From Actinomycetota bacterium (lineage in GTDB: Bacteria; Actinomycetota; Actinomycetes; Actinomycetales; Cellulomonadaceae), in NCBI GenBank assembly GCA_018898235.1, contig JAHIJU010000518.1:1-7385 (forward strand): a stretch of DNA of 7,385 bases, given 5' to 3'. Shown piece by piece: positions 4,452 to 7,385 of the stretch (its first letter is position 1; the number at the start of each line of letters is the position of its first letter). The notes beneath the pieces were generated by a model that saw only the letters and a list, made by a program, of their open reading frames with translations, had not been told where the DNA came from and searched no databases. A program made the position numbers and the translations under genes.

Positions 4452-5459
4452 ATGCAAAAAGGACGAAACTGGGTGGACTATAAAGAAATCAAGTCCACCA
4501 TCACCATGGAAATGGTGCTCAAACACTATGGCGTGTTTGAGGCACTGCAAAAAGTCGAGGGGAAAAATGCCCTCGGCTGCTGCCCGATCCATAAGGGCAG
4601 TGATCCACATCAGTTCTCCGTCTGTCTGACCAGGAACATCTGGCGCTGCTTCGGCTCCTGCAATACCGGAGGCAATGTCCTTGACTTCATCAGGATGATC
4701 GAAGGCGATATTCCCATCCGTAATGCAGCCCTGCTCCTGAAAAGACTTTTTCTGGAGACAGGAGAAACCCCTCCGGTACAGGAGGGCGCGCAAACGGAAA
4801 CAAAAAACGACCGGCAAGAACCGGTCGCAACGGAAGAAAAGATGGCCCCGCCTAAGGAAGAGGTCAATCCACCGCTTCCTTTTACCCTGAAAAGCCTGCA
4901 CATGGATCACCCATTTTTTGCCGAAAACGGAATCAGCCAAGAGACGGCAACCTATTTCGGCATGGGGTTCTGCAAAAAGGGGCTCCTTAAGAATAGGATC
5001 GTCATCCCGATCCACGACCACCAGGGCAGGCTTGTCGCCTATTGTGGCCGGAGTATTAACGACGAACAGGCAGAGCTGGAGGGTAAATACAAAATGCCCA
5101 AGGGTTTTGTCCGTTCGGCCCTGGTGTTCAACCTACACCGGCTGAAAACAGATGAGGCTCCACTGCTTGTCGTGGAAGACTTCATTTCAGCCCTTAAGGC
5201 CCACCAGAGCGGATTTCAAAATGTTGTAGCCCTTATGGGCTCCAACATCGGAAAAGGCCAGGAAGAGGCAATTTTGGCCCATTCAGGGTCCGCTGGCAGA
5301 CTGATTCTCCTCTTTGGAGCTTCGGAATACAGCCAGAAATGCGCCGATGAATGTCTGGACCTGTTTTCCGGGCGATTGTTCGTCAAAAAAATCGACAGCT
5401 CCCCTTACGCCGAAACACCCTGCCAACTGACCGCCGAGCAATTCAGATCCCTGATCTGA
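4452..5459 (+). CDS. CHC2 zinc-finger/TOPRIM primase-like protein
   Basis: The 335 residues resemble the N-terminal two domains of DnaG-type primases. The CHC2 zinc finger has C44-P-I-H47 and C66-F-G-S-C70, followed by the usual GG..LDFI. A charged linker (about 105-140) is followed by the core: a NRIVIPIHDHQGRLVAYCGR block (181-200) and the TOPRIM segment LLVVEDFISALKAHQSGF (238-255) with the conserved Glu at 242. The helicase-binding C-terminus of DnaG is absent, as is usual in ICE and plasmid relatives. At the second TOPRIM motif, where FDGDxAG is expected, it reads LLFGASEYSQ (286-295), so both metal-binding Asp are missing. It may therefore be inactive, or a DNA-binding replication accessory. 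It has its own promoter and is followed 130 bp later by a small Cys-rich gene in the same direction. Confidence 0.85.
   Translation: MQKGRNWVDYKEIKSTITMEMVLKHYGVFEALQKVEGKNALGCCPIHKGSDPHQFSVCLTRNIWRCFGSCNTGGNVLDFIRMIEGDIPIRNAALLLKRLFLETGETPPVQEGAQTETKNDRQEPVATEEKMAPPKEEVNPPLPFTLKSLHMDHPFFAENGISQETATYFGMGFCKKGLLKNRIVIPIHDHQGRLVAYCGRSINDEQAELEGKYKMPKGFVRSALVFNLHRLKTDEAPLLVVEDFISALKAHQSGFQNVVALMGSNIGKGQEEAILAHSGSAGRLILLFGASEYSQKCADECLDLFSGRLFVKKIDSSPYAETPCQLTAEQFRSLI
4808..4827 (+). other. Strong hairpin inside the interdomain linker of the primase-like gene
   Basis: CGACCGG (4808-4814) and CCGGTCG (4821-4827) are perfect inverted repeats with a 6-nt loop. They lie in the region that encodes the low-complexity linker, where codons are freest to carry a structure. 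It could slow translation between the two domains or be chance. Confidence 0.35.
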
Positions 5460-5489
5460 TCCCCCCCGTTGTTTCCATCTGTTTTAATC

Positions 5490-5533
5490 CCGACAACCAC
5501 GCCTTGTGGATAAATAGGCTTGCCTATTGTCGG
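5490..5533 (+). promoter_or_regulatory. Predicted three-way-junction RNA in the intercistronic spacer
   Basis: Three perfect helices nest without conflict: CCGACA (5490-5495) / TGTCGG (5528-5533), CCAC (5497-5500) / GTGG (5506-5509) with loop GCCTT, and ATAGGC (5514-5519) / GCCTAT (5522-5527) with a TT turn. ATAA joins the last two. CCTGGCCAGG (5541-5550) is a further palindrome downstream. The element ends 56 nt before the start of the 55-aa gene and its good ribosome binding site, so it may be a cis-regulatory element or a processing site. It matches no riboswitch I know. Confidence 0.45.
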
Positions 5534-5589
5534 ACTACACCCTGGCCAGGCAATGGCCCGGATGCACTTTCAACCCAAAAGGAGACGTT

Positions 5590-5757
5590 ATGAAGAGAAA
5601 GAAAAGAAAAGAAATGAACGCGATTGAATTGAGACAGGTCTTGAAAAATAGGGTTCTGTACCTGGACTGCGGGCACCGTTTCTGCCTCCATCCGTTCAGC
5701 AATACCCTGGTCATCACCACAAAAGGCGATTTCTATTGCCACAACTGCTATTTCTAA
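5590..5757 (+). CDS. Small Cys/His-rich zinc-binding protein, 55 aa
   Basis: The protein begins with a very basic stretch (MKRKKRKEMN), then a short helix (AIELRQVLKN), then a compact metal-binding unit: C27-G-H29-R-F-C32-L-H34 and C50-H-N-C53. The two knuckles are joined by a beta-hairpin-like segment. This fits a single zinc-ribbon or treble-clef finger with a basic arm, so nucleic-acid binding is a reasonable inference. I do not recognise the family. The start is fixed by AAAGGAG 5 nt upstream (an in-frame ATG further up lacks a ribosome binding site). It is the last gene of the primase unit, with a terminator right after the stop. Confidence 0.65.
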   Translation: MKRKKRKEMNAIELRQVLKNRVLYLDCGHRFCLHPFSNTLVITTKGDFYCHNCYF

Positions 5758-5764
5758 GTTTCAC

Positions 5765-5791
5765 AAGACACCTGTTACAGGTGTCTTTTTT
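5765..5791 (+). terminator. Intrinsic terminator of the primase operon
   Basis: The perfect stem AAGACACCTG (5765-5774) / CAGGTGTCTT (5778-5787) has a TTA loop and runs into a T-tract to 5791. It starts 8 nt after the stop codon at 5757. Confidence 0.93.
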
Positions 5792-6045
5792 CTTGTTGCC
5801 ACCCCGTGATGCAAAGCAACCGCATGCCAGAAGACAGGAACCTTCCTTAGGCATGCAACCTGGGAGAACGTGCGGCCTGAGAGATGGGCTTTTAGTCGGT
5901 CACAGGTCCCTGTGACGTCCCGCCACCAGTTTACAAGGCGGTGCCTGGTCAATCCGTAAACCCGCCGGAAAGACCATGGCGGTCAGTGCCCTGAACTAAA
6001 GCCTTGCTGGCATGGCAACTTAAAAACCTAGCACATAATACGCAA
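5792..6045. other. Convergent intergenic region rich in inverted repeats
   Basis: No gene is seen between the two converging genes. Several inverted repeats stand out. GCATGCC (5822-5828) / GGCATGC (5850-5856) encloses AGGAA-CC-TTCCT (5836-5847). GTCACAGG-TC-CCTGTGAC is a perfect 18-bp palindrome at 5899-5916. GTTTAC (5929-5934) pairs with GTAAAC (5956-5961). No typical terminator for the minus-strand gene is evident, although one of these stems could serve. Confidence 0.5.
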
Positions 6046-7029
6046 CTAGTCAAGAATACTAACTTTCTTGCCATTTCCGGCAATCCAGACACGCTCAAAA
6101 ACCTTCTCAGGTTGATCAAGGCTGAAGCTTGCCCTTGGGGCAAATAGAAACATACCAAGGCCTTTTTTCCAGGGATCAATTTCCTTTCCCATGGCAACCA
6201 TATTTCCAATACGTTCCATGCTGGTGGTAATGGTCAACACCCTGGCATTCTTGAAGTGGAATGTCACACCCCACCCCCCTGTTTTCCAGGCATGGTAATA
6301 GCCGAGCATCTTCTTGTAAAAGGAACTTCGGTAAAGGCTTGCTCGCCGGATCGGCATCGTCGCCCGGTCCGCCTCAAAAAAGAAATACATTTCCTCCTTC
6401 TCATTGTGACTGCCCAAGCGCCGCAGGCCAAAGGCCGCATCCGGCACAACGGGAACCGTATAGGGCTTACGCTGGTCTTTCCGTAGCAGCACTTCCACCT
6501 CAAAACCAAGTTCTTTAGAAGGTGCCGCAGGCAGCGTCCTTCTGCTGTTTACGATCTCCTCCTGGCTGATAAACTCAAGCCTTTTTCCCTTCCGGCAGGC
6601 CAGCCTGACCATAACCATAAATTCAGCCACCCAAAGGGTGTGCTCAAAAAAGAAACCATTCTTCAGGCCACTGTTCTTTGCCGTCCAGTTAATGGTGGAG
6701 AGCGGCAGGTCCAGTTCCCCGCTGAGATACTTTGCCCCGTTATTACCAAGGGCATAAATCATGGTATGGTTGCAGCGCTTATCCAGCCGGTCCGGCATAA
6801 GCAGTTGCGCCCGTGGTCGATCAAGCCAACCGGCATGAAAAAGCAGGTTCAACCTTCTGGTAATCCCCTGCTGGCTCCCGCCTGTTAAGGCAGTAATCTG
6901 GTCCGAGGTCAAAAAACGGTGCTGGTAAACGAAGTGAACAATTTCAAGATCACGGTCAGTGACCTTGAAGGGGGCAGACGGCGCAATCCGTTCGTAACGC
7001 GGTCGCCGAGGGATGTGAGTTTTGGGCAT
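6046..7029 (-). CDS. Replication-relaxation family protein
   Basis: The protein has 327 residues. After a basic N-terminus, residues 24-75 form a winged helix (TDRDLEIVHFVYQHRFLTSDQITALTG, then ITRRLNLLFHAGWLDRP). EHTLWVAEFMV (129-139), VVPDAAFGL (194-202) and YFFFEADRATMPI (215-227) with the following YKKMLGYYHAW helix are hallmark stretches of Replic_Relax proteins. The D197, E219 and K239/K240 order resembles a PD-(D/E)xK core. Members occur on plasmids and integrative elements and are thought to bind DNA and help open or relax the replication or transfer origin; the biochemical mechanism is not well established. No clear Shine-Dalgarno precedes the ATG at 7029. A palindrome overlaps its likely promoter, and a large foldback lies just upstream, possibly its DNA target. 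It is convergent with the primase operon. Confidence 0.87.
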   Translation of the reverse strand: MPKTHIPRRPRYERIAPSAPFKVTDRDLEIVHFVYQHRFLTSDQITALTGGSQQGITRRLNLLFHAGWLDRPRAQLLMPDRLDKRCNHTMIYALGNNGAKYLSGELDLPLSTINWTAKNSGLKNGFFFEHTLWVAEFMVMVRLACRKGKRLEFISQEEIVNSRRTLPAAPSKELGFEVEVLLRKDQRKPYTVPVVPDAAFGLRRLGSHNEKEEMYFFFEADRATMPIRRASLYRSSFYKKMLGYYHAWKTGGWGVTFHFKNARVLTITTSMERIGNMVAMGKEIDPWKKGLGMFLFAPRASFSLDQPEKVFERVWIAGNGKKVSILD

Positions 7030-7041
7030 ACATTTTCAGTT

Positions 7042-7087
7042 ATGAATAATACATTCATAGTATAGCATACAGCCCTACACATCGGAA
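7042..7087 (-). promoter_or_regulatory. Probable promoter and operator of the replication-relaxation gene
   Basis: On the minus strand TATACT (plus 7059-7064) is a good -10. The matching -35 at 17 bp is weak (TTCCGA, 7082-7087), so an activator may be needed. The palindrome ATGAAT-N5-ATTCAT (7042-7058) abuts the -10 and covers the expected transcription start, an operator-like position that the gene's own winged helix could bind. Confidence 0.45.
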
Positions 7088-7145
7088 GGCCTGGGACTCC
7101 ACCTGCACGCCAAAGCCAGATTGAGCCAGTTCACAAAACCGTTCA

Positions 7146-7259
7146 AAAACCAGGCCCCACTTGTTGCGCTGGTTTTCCAGGCGCGACCCCGGTTCTGACA
7201 GGTTGTAAAACCGGATATGGCAGAAGCGGGGTCGCGCGTGAGCGCGCAACAAGTGGGGC
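7146..7259. repeat. Large nested inverted repeat (foldback, possible origin or oriT)
   Basis: The outer arms are a perfect 16 bp: 7154-7169 (GCCCCACTTGTTGCGC) and 7244-7259. The inner arms are 16 of 17: 7181-7197 (GCGCGACCCCGGTTCTG) and 7221-7237. Local hairpins compete with these: AAAACCAG (7146-7153) / CTGGTTTT (7169-7176) puts the left outer arm in a loop, and CGCGC-GTGA-GCGCG (7233-7246) caps the right side. Two overlapping open frames here (7055-7314) are by-products of the palindrome. The remaining 126 bp to the window end show no gene, only a short CGCTA/TAGCG stem near 7272. Confidence 0.7.
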
Positions 7260-7385
7260 AACCAGATTCCGCTAGGTTTAGCGACAAATCAGTTTCTCTC
7301 CCCTGCGATAGCATCTACAAACGATTATCCCCTTCAAAATACCCTTTTGTAGGCCGTAAACATCAGGGCCAAGAAGTCAGTCTAA

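Noticed and set aside
7146..7259. Retron-type msr/msd RNA
   Set aside because: The inverted arms recall the a1/a2 pair, but no reverse transcriptase is in the window and the conserved branching G context cannot be assigned.
7055..7314. Two minus-strand open frames at the right end
   Set aside because: Both cross the nested palindrome and have no ribosome binding site or domain signal.

Overview
The window looks like part of an integrative or plasmid-like mobile element in a Gram-negative bacterium. Desulfobacterota or another proteobacterium is a guess from gene style only; no rRNA, tRNA or housekeeping gene is present to fix the taxon. The recognisable genes are a CHC2 zinc-finger/TOPRIM primase-like protein, a replication-relaxation family protein, a DUF2958 protein and several small Cys-rich or unknown proteins, which is typical ICE or plasmid cargo. 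Base composition is mosaic: the left 1.1 kb is visibly AT-rich, 1281-1690 is extremely A+C-rich on the plus strand, and the right half is balanced.

Left part (1-1142, minus): a winged-helix protein with a PD-(D/E)xK-like core overlaps by ATGA a membrane-anchored protein that runs off the left edge. Behind their start lies a cluster of CGTAAG inverted repeats (1184-1280), then a gene-free A/C-rich stretch, then a 260-bp foldback element (1769-2029) that resembles a MITE.

Middle (2041-4300): a possible 38-residue plus-strand ORF meets a minus-strand 76-residue unknown gene at a shared bidirectional terminator. The 76-residue gene and the DUF2958 gene about 1.2 kb away are unrelated in sequence, yet each is preceded by the same 194-bp leader (6 differences). 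Degenerate pieces of that leader and of associated GC-rich hairpin modules fill the space between and beyond them, with changes that preserve base pairing. The leader ends, 13 nt or less before each start codon, in two interleaved helices (a pseudoknot or an RNA switch), and neither gene has a visible Shine-Dalgarno sequence. This is the strongest candidate here for an undescribed regulatory RNA family. A small zinc-ribbon gene follows on the minus strand.

Right part (4362-7385): a consensus-like promoter and strong ribosome binding site drive the primase-like gene, whose TOPRIM domain lacks the DxD metal-binding pair. After a 130-bp spacer holding a compact predicted three-way RNA junction comes a 55-residue Cys/His-rich protein and a perfect intrinsic terminator. 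Facing it is the replication-relaxation gene (minus), with a palindrome at its own promoter and, just upstream, a large nested inverted repeat (7146-7259) that could be an origin, oriT or foldback element. Primase, relaxation protein and hairpin together suggest a replication/transfer module; this is inference.
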